Source: Chachezhania sediminis (GTDB lineage: Bacteria; Pseudomonadota; Alphaproteobacteria; Rhodobacterales; Rhodobacteraceae). From it: DNA of 64,000 nt. The stretch's first letter is position 1. Each line of letters opens with the position of its first letter. The stretch is taken from assembly GCF_009765275.1 (NCBI RefSeq), contig NZ_VOPH01000007.1, forward strand, positions 166,393 through 230,392, written 5' to 3'. This document shows positions 25,153 to 33,204 of this stretch, piece by piece. Under the pieces are notes generated by a model. That model was not told the DNA's origin. It saw nothing but the letters and a program-made list of their open reading frames with translations, and did no database searches. The position numbers and the translations under genes are program-made.

Positions 25153-25177
25153 TATTAGTGAGTAGTGCTCACTAATA
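25153..25177. promoter_or_regulatory. perfect 10-bp-arm TGAG box, IclR side
   Basis: Arm TATTAGTGAG, spacer TAGTG, then the exact reverse complement of the arm. It lies 76 bases upstream of the IclR start. Together with the copy at 40402 it is the strongest example of the island-wide inverted repeat and looks like an operator for a TetR-type dimer. Confidence 0.7.
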
Positions 25178-25212
25178 GGGGAACATCAAGGCTATTCTCT
25201 GTCAATAACCTA

Positions 25213-25228
25213 TTCCATGTATGTGGAA
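25213..25228. promoter_or_regulatory. TTCC box TTCCATGTATGTGGAA
   Basis: A near-perfect 16-bp palindrome midway between two TGAG boxes (25153 and 25289) in the IclR/binding-protein divergent region. Candidate IclR operator, by position and half-site. Confidence 0.55.
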
Positions 25229-25288
25229 CGAGGCCAGAAAGGCCCTTTCCGAGTGTCGCAAGCCCACAATTGCCTACGGGAAAAGCCG

Positions 25289-25309
25289 TTGGTGAGCTAT
25301 GCTTATTAA
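25289..25309. promoter_or_regulatory. TGAG box (one-mismatch) upstream of binding-protein gene
   Basis: Left arm TTGGTGAG, spacer CTATG, right arm CTTATTAA. It lies about 58 bases upstream of the ATG at 25367, where a -10 element would fall, consistent with repression. Confidence 0.5.
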
Positions 25310-25366
25310 GTCGAAGCCGGAACGTCAGGAGGGGCGGGCCGGCGGACCAAGGGAGGAAAAGAAGAC

Positions 25367-26596
25367 ATGACCAGACATTCCCGACTGGCGGCCGGCACGG
25401 CTGCCATCGCGTTGGCGGCGGGGCTTGCCGGCCCGGCGGCGGCCGAAGGCGGCTTTTCCGGCGACACGATCAAGATCGGCATCCTGAACGACATGAACGG
25501 GCCATATTCGGATACGGTGGGTCCGGGCCTGAAATCGGTGGTGCAATGGGCGGTCGACGATTTCGGCGGTGCCGTGAACGGCGTGCCGGTCGAAGTGCTG
25601 AACGCCGACACGCAGCTGAAGACCGACATCGCCTCGACCACCTCGCGCCGCTGGATCGACGAGGATGGGGTCGACGTGCTCGTGGCAGGCTCGGGATCGC
25701 CCATCGCGCTGGCGGCGATGGAAGTCGCGAAGGAAAAGGGCGTGGCGGTGCTGAACACCGGCGGGCTCAGTTCCGACCTGTCGGGCAAGCTTTGCACCGA
25801 TACGGCCACACACTGGAGCATCGACACCTATGCCGCGGCCCGGATGGGGGCCAATGCGGGTAAGGTGCTTGGGGCCAAGAAATGGTTCTTCATCACCGCC
25901 GACTACTCCTTCGGTGAATCGCTTCAGCGCGACACGGAGGCCGAACTGGCGAAGGGCGATGCCACGGTCGTGGGCAGTGTCCGGGCGCCGCTGGGAACGA
26001 CGGATTTCAGTTCGTTCCTGCTGCAGGCACAGGCGTCGGGGGCGGATATCGTCGCCATGGCCAATGCCGGCAACGACACGATGAATGCGCTGAAACAGGC
26101 CAATGAATTCGGTCTGGCCGCGGGCGGGCAGAAGATCATCGGGCTTGTCACCTCGATCACCGACACCCATGCCATCGGGCTGGATGCCGCCAACGGGCTG
26201 ATCGTGGCGGAAAGCTTCTACTGGGACCGCGATGACGAGACGCGGGCGTTTTCGAAGCGGTTCTCGGATGTCTATGGCCGGGTGCCCACGCAAAGCCAGG
26301 CGGATGCCTATTCCGCCGTGACCCACTACCTGCGCGCGGCAGAGGCGGCGGGGTCGGACGACGGGCGCACGGTCACGGCGCAGATGAAGACCATGCCGGT
26401 GAAGGACTTCTTCGCCATCGACGGCGTGGTGCGGCCGGACGGGCGGATGGTGCCGAAATACCTCTACATGCTGGAGGCCAAGGCGCCCGCGGACTCGCAG
26501 GGCCCCTGGGATCTCTACAAGGTGGTCGAGATGATCCCGGGCGACAGCGTCTATCGCCCGCTCGAGGAAAGCCCATGCCCGCTGCTGGGTGGCTGA
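25367..26596 (+). CDS. Liv-type ABC transporter substrate-binding protein
   Basis: A 409-aa periplasmic binding protein of the LivK class with a clear signal peptide (positive start, hydrophobic AAIALAAGLAGPAAA, cleavage before EGG). The mature protein begins DTIKIGILNDMNGPYSDTVG, typical of the family. It is a single-gene unit: a ribosome-binding GGAGG lies upstream and a strong terminator 14 bases after the stop. The livGFHM operon at 18.3-21.7 kb lacks a binding protein, so this is its probable partner, by proximity and shared boxes. Ligand unknown. Confidence 0.88.
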   Translation: MTRHSRLAAGTAAIALAAGLAGPAAAEGGFSGDTIKIGILNDMNGPYSDTVGPGLKSVVQWAVDDFGGAVNGVPVEVLNADTQLKTDIASTTSRRWIDEDGVDVLVAGSGSPIALAAMEVAKEKGVAVLNTGGLSSDLSGKLCTDTATHWSIDTYAAARMGANAGKVLGAKKWFFITADYSFGESLQRDTEAELAKGDATVVGSVRAPLGTTDFSSFLLQAQASGADIVAMANAGNDTMNALKQANEFGLAAGGQKIIGLVTSITDTHAIGLDAANGLIVAESFYWDRDDETRAFSKRFSDVYGRVPTQSQADAYSAVTHYLRAAEAAGSDDGRTVTAQMKTMPVKDFFAIDGVVRPDGRMVPKYLYMLEAKAPADSQGPWDLYKVVEMIPGDSVYRPLEESPCPLLGG

Positions 26597-26610
26597 GGCG
26601 TCATGACAGT

Positions 26611-26639
26611 GGGCGTCCGCGGACAGCGGGCGCCCTTTT
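26611..26639 (+). terminator. rho-independent terminator after the binding-protein gene
   Basis: Stem GGGCGTCCGC / GCGGGCGCCC (10 bp with one G-U pair), loop GGACA, then TTTT. It starts 14 bases after the stop at 26596 and precedes the convergent transglutaminase-like gene. Confidence 0.8.
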
Positions 26640-26646
26640 GTCCGGG

Positions 26647-27360
26647 TCAGGCGGTGCCGAAGGCGGTGTCGTCCATCCTGGCCCCGGCCCGATCCTGGGC
26701 TTCCAGCATCTCCAGCATCGGGGCGTAATAGGTGCGCATTCCCGCCACGAAGATGTCGAAGGGCACGTCGTCGAACCCGCCCCGGTCGGCCACGTATTCC
26801 ATATGCTGCCGGCCGGCGCTGTCGAACGGGTGATAGATCGAATCGTGCACCCCGTCGAAATCCAGCGGGGCAATCCCGAAGCGGGTGCAGAGCCCGATGT
26901 CGAAGGCCGGCGTCGCCTTCACCCAGCGCCCGTCCAGCCACAGCAGCGTGTAGCCATGCCAGCGAAACACATCCGTCCCCATCATTGCGGTCAGCTTGGG
27001 CGAGCTCAGGTGATTGCGCACGTCGGCGAAGCCCACCCGCGACGGGATGCCGACCGCGCGTGCCGCGGCAGCCAGCAGGATCGCCTTCGGCACGCAATAG
27101 GCCGAGGGTGCATCAAGGCAGTGCGAGGCAACATAGATCTCCGGCGCCAGCCGGAAGCTGTATGGATCGTACCGGATCCGGTCCCGCACGGCGTGGCACA
27201 GGCGCACGGCCTTGTCCCGGTCGGTGCCATCACCGGCCGCGTCCACCGCGAAGTCCTGCAGGCTTGGCGTGGTCCAGTCCAGGAACCGGGTGGCGGCCAG
27301 CGAGGCGTCGGTCGGACCGTCGGATGGCCCGTCAGATGGCCTGTCGTTTGCGTCTGGCAT
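26647..27360 (-). CDS. transglutaminase-like cysteine protease-fold protein
   Basis: 237 aa from the ATG at 27360 (MPDANDRPSDGPSDG), chosen because AAAGGA lies just upstream and the longer frame runs into the divergent promoter. The transglutaminase-core triad is visible: Cys in SAYCVPKAILLAAAARAVGIPSR, His in WHGYTLLWLDGRWVKA and Asp in TPAFD. The N-terminus has a short PSDG repeat. No signal peptide, so probably cytoplasmic. It may cleave or form amide/ester bonds, but its substrate and its link to acyl-CoA catabolism are unknown. Divergent from TetR. Confidence 0.75.
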   Translation of the reverse strand: MPDANDRPSDGPSDGPTDASLAATRFLDWTTPSLQDFAVDAAGDGTDRDKAVRLCHAVRDRIRYDPYSFRLAPEIYVASHCLDAPSAYCVPKAILLAAAARAVGIPSRVGFADVRNHLSSPKLTAMMGTDVFRWHGYTLLWLDGRWVKATPAFDIGLCTRFGIAPLDFDGVHDSIYHPFDSAGRQHMEYVADRGGFDDVPFDIFVAGMRTYYAPMLEMLEAQDRAGARMDDTAFGTA

Positions 27361-27499
27361 CTTGTGCGTCCTTTCGGTTTTCTGGTCCTGGCGCGACAGT
27401 GCGATCCTGTCCGGCCGATGGTGGCTGGGAATGCGGGGGCTTGCAATGTGCGCTAGACGCAGGGCGATCCCGGCCCGCACCGGGAAAGGAGCGAACGCG

Positions 27500-28186
27500 A
27501 TGTCCGAACGACCACAGCGCCGGCGGCGCCTCGACAAGGAAAGCCGCCAGGCCGAAATCCTCGACATCGCCGCCGAGGTCTTCAGCGAGAAGGGTTACCA
27601 GCTGACCTCGACCGCCGAGATCGCCGAAAGGGCGGGGATCGTCGAAGGCACGATCTATCGCCATTTCGCCAGCAAGCGCGAGCTTCTGAACAAGGTCGTG
27701 ACCCGCGCCTACGAAGAGGCGATCGCCGATTTCGAGGACCACCTGGCCGGGATACACGGGACGTGGAATCGCCTGCGCTATCTGATCTGGCGGCACCTGA
27801 AGACGATCCACGACGATCCGGCGCTGGCGCGGCTGGTGCAGTACGAGGTCAAGACCGACCCCGACTATCGCGAGACCGTCGTCTTCGAGCTGAACCGCAG
27901 CTATACAAGATGCACGACCCGGATCATCGAAGACGCCATCGCCGCGGGCGAATTCCACGCCGACATCCCGGTCAGCATCGCCCGCGACATGGTCTATGGC
28001 GGCATCGACCACCAGACCTGGAGCTATCTGCGGGGCGAAAAGGATATCGACGTCGACCGGATCGCCGACCATATCGCCACCCTTGTCTACCGCGGTCTTG
28101 CCCGGGGTCCGGCGCCCGCCGCTGACGACACGCTGGCGCGGATCGACGAACGGCTGGCCCGGATCGAGACCCTGCTGGAGCATTGA
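27500..28186 (+). CDS. TetR-family transcriptional regulator (1)
   Basis: 228 aa from the ATG at 27500 with AAAGGAG upstream. The N-terminal HTH (SRQAEILDIAAEVFSEKGY...GIVEGTIYRHFASKRELL) is typical. The ligand domain contains YLIWRHLKTIHDDPALARL and GGIDHQTWSYLRG, segments closely mirrored in the other two TetR proteins of this window (40570 and 52384). A likely repressor sensing an acyl-CoA intermediate. A C-terminal amphipathic helix (LARIDERLARIETLLEH) may aid dimerisation. No TGAG box is visible in its own upstream region. Confidence 0.9.
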   Translation: MSERPQRRRRLDKESRQAEILDIAAEVFSEKGYQLTSTAEIAERAGIVEGTIYRHFASKRELLNKVVTRAYEEAIADFEDHLAGIHGTWNRLRYLIWRHLKTIHDDPALARLVQYEVKTDPDYRETVVFELNRSYTRCTTRIIEDAIAAGEFHADIPVSIARDMVYGGIDHQTWSYLRGEKDIDVDRIADHIATLVYRGLARGPAPAADDTLARIDERLARIETLLEH

Positions 28187-28192
28187 CGGTTC

Positions 28193-29116
28193 CTAGAAGG
28201 ACACCGTGGTCCCGGCAGCTTCTGCCGCCTTGCCGACAAGGTTGCGGTTCTGCTCGAAGGCATTCTGCATCGTGTGCAGGTGCCCGGTGTCGCAGATCCG
28301 GTCGAAATGGGCTGCCACGCCATCGGGCGTCAGATCCGGGCCGGTCAGGTTCACCGCATCGGTCTCGTTCAGGACGATCCGCGCGAAGCTGCCGGCCGCG
28401 GCGCCCAGGATCACGCGGGACGGCGCATCCTCGCTGAGAAGGTAAAGCGCACCGGGGGTCACCGCCTCGGGCCGCATCAGCGCGATGGCGTCGGCGGGCA
28501 GCAGGTCCTCGGTCATCCGCGTCACGGCAGAGGGCGCCAGCATGTTCACCCGGATATCGTCGCGCATGCCTTCAAGGTGCAGCACGTTCATCAGGCCCAG
28601 CATCCCGGCCTTGGCCACGCCATAGGCTGCCTGTCCGAAATTGCCGTAAAGGCCCGAGGTCGACGAGGTCAGCAGGATCCGCCCGTATTTCTGGTCGCGC
28701 ATGATCGGCCAGACGGCCTTGGTGCAGACGACGGTGCCCCACAGGTGGACGTCCATCACCTTCCGGAAATCGCCCAGGTCCTGCTTGGCAAAGGACTTGT
28801 CCCGCAGGATTCCGGCATTGTTCAGCAGGATGTCGATCCGGCCCCATTCGGTCATGGCCCGGTCGACCATGGCCGCGACCTGATCCTCGTTCGACACGTC
28901 GGCGCCGTCGGCGATGGCCTGGCCTCCGGCGGCGCGGATCTCCTCGGCTACCAGCTCTGCCGCGCCCGGCGATCCGCCGGACCCGTCCGTGGCGCCACCC
29001 AGGTCGTTGACCACGACCCTGGCGCCCAGCCGCGCCAGCCCCAGCGCATGGTGCCGGCCCAGCCCGTTGCCGGCGCCCGTCACGATTGCCACGCGGTTGT
29101 CGAAGCGAATGGTCAT
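28193..29116 (-). CDS. SDR, HSD17B4-like (3R)-hydroxyacyl-CoA dehydrogenase (1)
   Basis: 307 aa from the ATG at 29116 (MTIRFDNRVAIVTGAGNGLGR), preceded by AGGGAGAG. The dinucleotide motif TGAGNGLG and the following VVVNDLGGATDGSG are the signature of the dehydrogenase domain of peroxisomal multifunctional enzyme 2 (HSD17B4). The catalytic Ser is in LTSSTSGLYG and the YxxxK in YGVAKAG. It oxidises (3R)-hydroxyacyl-CoA to 3-ketoacyl-CoA and would pair with MaoC hydratases. It is a tandem paralogue of the next gene (11-bp gap). Confidence 0.85.
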   Translation of the reverse strand: MTIRFDNRVAIVTGAGNGLGRHHALGLARLGARVVVNDLGGATDGSGGSPGAAELVAEEIRAAGGQAIADGADVSNEDQVAAMVDRAMTEWGRIDILLNNAGILRDKSFAKQDLGDFRKVMDVHLWGTVVCTKAVWPIMRDQKYGRILLTSSTSGLYGNFGQAAYGVAKAGMLGLMNVLHLEGMRDDIRVNMLAPSAVTRMTEDLLPADAIALMRPEAVTPGALYLLSEDAPSRVILGAAAGSFARIVLNETDAVNLTGPDLTPDGVAAHFDRICDTGHLHTMQNAFEQNRNLVGKAAEAAGTTVSF

Positions 29117-29127
29117 TCCTGCTCTCC

Positions 29128-30036
29128 CTAGGCCTGTTCCGCCGCTGCCAGCAGCGCGCGGTTCTGTTCGAATGTGTCGGTCACGGTGTGAAGGTGCTCG
29201 GCCGCCGACATCTCGTCGAACCGGGCGGCCAGCGCCTCGGGGGTGCACTGGTCGCCGGCAAGGTGAATGGCCGCGCCTTCCACCAGCTGGATCCGCGAGA
29301 AGCTGCCGGACCCGGCCCCGATGATCACCCGTTCCGGCGCGTCCTCGCCCAGCAGGTACAGCACCGCCGGCGTGACCAGTTCGGGGCGCATCCGGTCCAG
29401 CATCTCCTGTGGCAGCAGGCCCGCGGTCAGGCGCGTCGCGGCCCAGGGGGCCAGCATGTTCACCCGGATATTGTGATGCCCGCCCTCAATCTGGAGCACG
29501 TTCATCAGCCCCAGCATCGCCGATTTGGCGGCCGCGTAATGCGCCTGCGCGAAGGCGCCATAAAGACCCGAGGTCGAGGAGGTCAGCAGCACTCGCCCGT
29601 ACTCCTGATCGCGCATGATGTTCCAGACCGCGCGGGTGCAGATCATCGATCCGGTCAGGTGCACGTCGACGACCTTGCGGAAATCCTCAAGCGCCATCTT
29701 CCCGAAGGAGGCATCCCGCGTGATCCCGGCATTGTTCAGCAGGATGTCGACCCGCCCCCATTCCGCCATCGTCCGGTCGACCATGGCCTGCACCGCCGCC
29801 GGGTCGGACACGTCCGCGCCATCCGCGATGGCCTGTCCCCCGTTCGCGCGGATCTCTTCCGCCACGGCTTCGGCCGGACCGACCGATCCGCCGTCGCCGC
29901 GCCCGTCGCCGCCCAGGTCGTTCACCACGACCCGTGCCCCGCGGGCGGCCAGTCCCAGCGCATGCGCCCGGCCCAGCCCGTTGCCGGCCCCCGTAACGAT
30001 GGCCACGCGCCCGTCGAACCTGATCATGCTGGTCAT
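29128..30036 (-). CDS. SDR, HSD17B4-like (3R)-hydroxyacyl-CoA dehydrogenase (2)
   Basis: 302 aa from the ATG at 30036 (MTSMIRFDGRVAIVTG), preceded by GAGGGA; an alternative ATG lies 9 bases downstream. It has TGAGNGLGRAHALGLA, VVVNDLGG, LTSSTSGLYG and YAAAKSA. It is clearly a tandem duplicate of the neighbouring SDR (shared GRILLTSSTSGLYG, NVLxxEG and HLHTxxxxFEQNR), differing mainly around the substrate pocket. Two isozymes may handle long and short intermediates. Divergent from the thiolase. Confidence 0.85.
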   Translation of the reverse strand: MTSMIRFDGRVAIVTGAGNGLGRAHALGLAARGARVVVNDLGGDGRGDGGSVGPAEAVAEEIRANGGQAIADGADVSDPAAVQAMVDRTMAEWGRVDILLNNAGITRDASFGKMALEDFRKVVDVHLTGSMICTRAVWNIMRDQEYGRVLLTSSTSGLYGAFAQAHYAAAKSAMLGLMNVLQIEGGHHNIRVNMLAPWAATRLTAGLLPQEMLDRMRPELVTPAVLYLLGEDAPERVIIGAGSGSFSRIQLVEGAAIHLAGDQCTPEALAARFDEMSAAEHLHTVTDTFEQNRALLAAAEQA

Positions 30037-30176
30037 CCGATCCCTCGTCGCTGTTTGATAAGTGAAACTCATTACACCGGCATCATGTTGCGTCAATCCG
30101 GGGGGGCTTCGACCGACGGCGACCGATGGGCGATCCGGTGGCAAAGACAGGCCAATTTCCGTCATTTCAACTGCAT

Positions 30177-30192
30177 TTCTACATACGTGTAA
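30177..30192. promoter_or_regulatory. TTCC box (TTCTACATACGTGTAA)
   Basis: A 16-bp palindrome with two changed half-site bases, in the SDR/thiolase divergent region, matching the consensus TTCCACRTAYGTGGAA. Confidence 0.45.
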
Positions 30193-30249
30193 TGGGAACC
30201 TTGCGGCCTTTACCCTGTAACTTCCCGGCCGGATCCGTTTGACAGTCCA

Positions 30250-30268
30250 TAATGAGTAACGCACATTA
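30250..30268. promoter_or_regulatory. TGAG box upstream of thiolase
   Basis: Left arm TAATGAG, spacer TAACG, right arm CACATTA (one mismatch), 55 bases before the thiolase ATG. A looser repeat with a shorter spacer (TAAGTGA, AAC, TCATTA) lies at 30059-30074 on the SDR side. Confidence 0.55.
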
Positions 30269-30323
30269 ATCGTCAAGAGAGTGGCCCTCATCACGTCTGG
30301 GCCGCGAGGATTAGGAGACGCAG

Positions 30324-31511
30324 ATGGAAGAGATCATCCTGGCCGGAGGCGTACGCACGCCCTTCGGCGACTTCGGCAAGAGCCTCCGCGATGTGCCGCT
30401 GCAAGATCTGGGCGTTCATGCGGTGAAGGCCTCGCTGGCGCGGGCCGGCATCGCGGGCGAAAAGGTCGACAGCCTGAACTTCGGCAACGTGACGCCGGTG
30501 GACAAAGAGGCGGCCATCGTCAGCCGGGTGATCGCCGTGAAGGCGGGGCTGCCGGTCGAATCGAACGCCATGGGGGTCAACCGCGGCTGCGCGTCGGGGC
30601 TGCAATCCATCGTGTCTTCGGCGCAGGACATCCGGACCGGCGGCGCGCGGATCAGCGTCGCGGCGGGGGGCGAGAACTTCAGCCGTATTCCTTATGTCGC
30701 CCGTGGCATGCGCTGGGGCAACACCAAGGGCCATGTCACGCTGGAGGACGGGGCAGACGTGATCTATCGCTGCGGCTTTTCCGGAGAGCTGATGGGCGAG
30801 ACGGCCGAGAACGTGGCGGACCGCTTCGGCTATACCCGCGAAGAGATGGACGAATGGGGCCTGATGAGCCAGCAGCGCGCGCAGGCGGCCATCGAAAGCG
30901 GGTTCCTGGCGCAGCAGATCGAACCGATCGAGGTGCCGGAGGGGCGGGGCACCCGCATGCTGGAACAGGACGAATTCCCCCGCTTCGGCATCACGGCGGA
31001 AAAGTTGGCCGCGCTGCGTCCGGTCTTCCGGCGCGAGGGCGGGCGGGTGACTCCCGGCAGTTCCAGTGGCGTGACGGACGGGGCTGCGGCCATCGTCGTG
31101 GCCTCGCGCAGTGCCGCCGAAGAGGCAGGCATCGCCCCCGACGCCCGGCTTCTGGGCTGGACCGTGGTGGGCGTCCCGCCAGAGATCATGGGCATCGGCC
31201 CGGTGCCGGCAACGCAGAAGCTGCTGGAACGGTTCGGCCTGTCCGTCGACGACATCGACTATTTCGAGATCAACGAGGCCTTTGCCCCGGTGAACCTGCA
31301 TGCCGAACGCGAACTGGGCATCCCGCGCGAGAAGACGAACCTTTACGGCGGCGGCATTTCTCTTGGCCATCCGCCGGGGGCGACGGGGCTGCGGATGACG
31401 ATGACGGCCATCGACCACCTGAAGAAGACCGGCGGGCGCTATGCCGTGATCACCATGTGCATCGGCGGCGGTCAGGGCATGGCCGGGCTGATCGAGAACA
31501 TTCATAGTTGA
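30324..31511 (+). CDS. acetyl-CoA acyltransferase (thiolase)
   Basis: A 395-aa thiolase II-type enzyme cleaving 3-ketoacyl-CoA with CoA. The nucleophilic Cys is in MGVNRGCASGLQS (C89), the active-site His in SLGHPPGATG (H349) and the acid/base Cys in CIGGGQG (C379). Full length for the family. It lies divergent from two (3R)-hydroxyacyl-CoA dehydrogenases and upstream of acyl-CoA ligase, crotonase and SDR genes, so it probably completes the beta-oxidation round of this island. Good ribosome-binding site (AGGAG) before 30324. Confidence 0.92.
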   Translation: MEEIILAGGVRTPFGDFGKSLRDVPLQDLGVHAVKASLARAGIAGEKVDSLNFGNVTPVDKEAAIVSRVIAVKAGLPVESNAMGVNRGCASGLQSIVSSAQDIRTGGARISVAAGGENFSRIPYVARGMRWGNTKGHVTLEDGADVIYRCGFSGELMGETAENVADRFGYTREEMDEWGLMSQQRAQAAIESGFLAQQIEPIEVPEGRGTRMLEQDEFPRFGITAEKLAALRPVFRREGGRVTPGSSSGVTDGAAAIVVASRSAAEEAGIAPDARLLGWTVVGVPPEIMGIGPVPATQKLLERFGLSVDDIDYFEINEAFAPVNLHAERELGIPREKTNLYGGGISLGHPPGATGLRMTMTAIDHLKKTGGRYAVITMCIGGGQGMAGLIENIHS

Positions 31512-31522
31512 GGAACGCTCAA
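31508..31522. promoter_or_regulatory. TGAG box between thiolase and acyl-CoA ligase
   Basis: TTGAG, spacer GAACG, CTCAA: 5-bp arms overlapping the thiolase stop and 95 bases before the ligase start. Weaker copy of the shared repeat; it suggests an internal promoter. Confidence 0.4.
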
Positions 31523-31617
31523 TAAACGAGAATAGTCGGATCAGGCCCTGAATCCCCGGAAAGCCGGGACGCATCGACAGGAATGCAGCCGGGGCCCGAT
31601 CCCAGGGAGGAACCTTA

Positions 31618-33186
31618 ATGTACCTTACTCAGTCTCTGCGGCGCATGGCCCAGATCGCACCCGACCGCCTTGCCACCGTGGACGGCACCGACCGCCGCAC
31701 ATGGGCCCAGGTGACAGACCGAACCGCCCGGCTGGCCGGCGGTCTGGCCGGTCTTGGCGTGGGGCAGGGGGATCGCGTGGCGATCCTTGCCCTGAACTCG
31801 GCCCGCTACATGGAGGCCTATTTCGCCATTCCGTGGATCGGTGCCGCGGTGGTGCCCTTTAACACCCGCTGGACGCTGGAAGAACTGTCCTATGGCCTGA
31901 ACGATGCGCGCCCCGATGTGCTGATGGTCGACGCGCAGTTCCTGCCGATGCTGCCGGACCTGCGCCGCCGCTATCCGGGCCTGCGCCATGTGATCTTCCT
32001 GAATTCGTCGCGGGCGCCCGATCCCGGGTTGCCGGCCGATGTGCTGGACTACGAAGACCTGGTGGCGCGGAGCCGCCCGGCGCCTGTCCTTCCCGTGCCG
32101 GGCGAGACCATGGCGGCCATCTGTTACACCGGGGGCACGACCGGCCTGTCCAAGGGCGTGATGCTGTCGCACCTGGCGATCTGGGCCAGCTCGGTGGCGC
32201 TGTCGACCGACTATGCCGACCTGGCGTCCGAGGGGACGATCTTCCTGCATGCCATGCCACTGTTTCACAGCGGCGGGTCGGGGGTGCTGTTTGCCACGAC
32301 CATCGCGGGCGGTATCCACATCTTCCATCCGGGTTTCGATCCGAAGGCGATCCTGCAAACGATCCAGGACGAGAAGGTGACCCATACCCAGCTGGTGCCG
32401 ACCATGGTGCGCATGGTGCTGGACCAGCCGGACTTCGACAGCTTCGACGTGTCGACCCTGAAGACGCTGATCTATGGCGCGGCGCCGATGACCCAGGCGC
32501 AGATTTCCGAGACGGCGGCGAAGCTGCCCCATGTCGGGCTGCAGCAGGGTTACGGCCAGACAGAGATGGCGCCCTATATCTCCAGCCTGCTGCCGCGGCA
32601 CCACAAGGACCCGACGAAGCTGCGGTCCGCCGGGGTGGCCGGGCTGTGCACGGACATCATCGTGGCCGATGACGCGCAGCGGGAACTGCCGCGCGGCGAA
32701 GTGGGCGAGGTGCTGGTGCGCGGTCCCCAGATGATGCTGGGGTACTGGGAAAAACCGGAAGAAACGGCCAAGGCGATGGTCGGCGGCTGGATCAGGACGG
32801 GCGATGCGGGCTTTATGGACGAAGACGGCTTCGTGTTCCTGATCGACCGGCTGAAGGACATGATCGTGACCGGGGGCGAAAACGTCTATTCCACCGAGGT
32901 CGAGAATGCCGTCGCACTTCATCCGGCGGTGGCCAGTTGCGTGGTGATCGGCGTGCCCAGCGACAAGTGGGGCGAACAGGTCCATGCCATCGTCATCGCG
33001 CGCAAGGACCATGCCGCCACGCCGGACGAGATCATCGTGCATTGCCGGCAGCACATCTCGGGCTACAAGGTGCCGCGGTCGGTGGAGTTCCGGACCGATC
33101 CGTTCCCGGTGTCCGGCGCGGGCAAGATCCTGAAGCGCGAGATCCGGAAACTGTACTGGGAAGGGCGCGAGACGAGCCTCGCCTGA
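31618..33186 (+). CDS. AMP-forming acyl-CoA synthetase
   Basis: A 522-aa ANL-superfamily ligase. The P-loop-like A3 motif is YTGGTTGLSKGVMLSH, the A5 region GYGQTEMAPY, the hinge Asp/Lys region DRLKDMIVTGGENVYSTEVE, and the C-terminal catalytic Lys is in SGAGKILKREIRK. It activates a carboxylic acid to its CoA thioester via acyl-adenylate. GGGAGG precedes the ATG. The downstream crotonase starts 18 bases later. The substrate is probably a medium-chain or branched acid, by family only. Confidence 0.9.
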   Translation: MYLTQSLRRMAQIAPDRLATVDGTDRRTWAQVTDRTARLAGGLAGLGVGQGDRVAILALNSARYMEAYFAIPWIGAAVVPFNTRWTLEELSYGLNDARPDVLMVDAQFLPMLPDLRRRYPGLRHVIFLNSSRAPDPGLPADVLDYEDLVARSRPAPVLPVPGETMAAICYTGGTTGLSKGVMLSHLAIWASSVALSTDYADLASEGTIFLHAMPLFHSGGSGVLFATTIAGGIHIFHPGFDPKAILQTIQDEKVTHTQLVPTMVRMVLDQPDFDSFDVSTLKTLIYGAAPMTQAQISETAAKLPHVGLQQGYGQTEMAPYISSLLPRHHKDPTKLRSAGVAGLCTDIIVADDAQRELPRGEVGEVLVRGPQMMLGYWEKPEETAKAMVGGWIRTGDAGFMDEDGFVFLIDRLKDMIVTGGENVYSTEVENAVALHPAVASCVVIGVPSDKWGEQVHAIVIARKDHAATPDEIIVHCRQHISGYKVPRSVEFRTDPFPVSGAGKILKREIRKLYWEGRETSLA

Positions 33187-33204
33187 CCCGACGGGAGACC
33201 AGCC

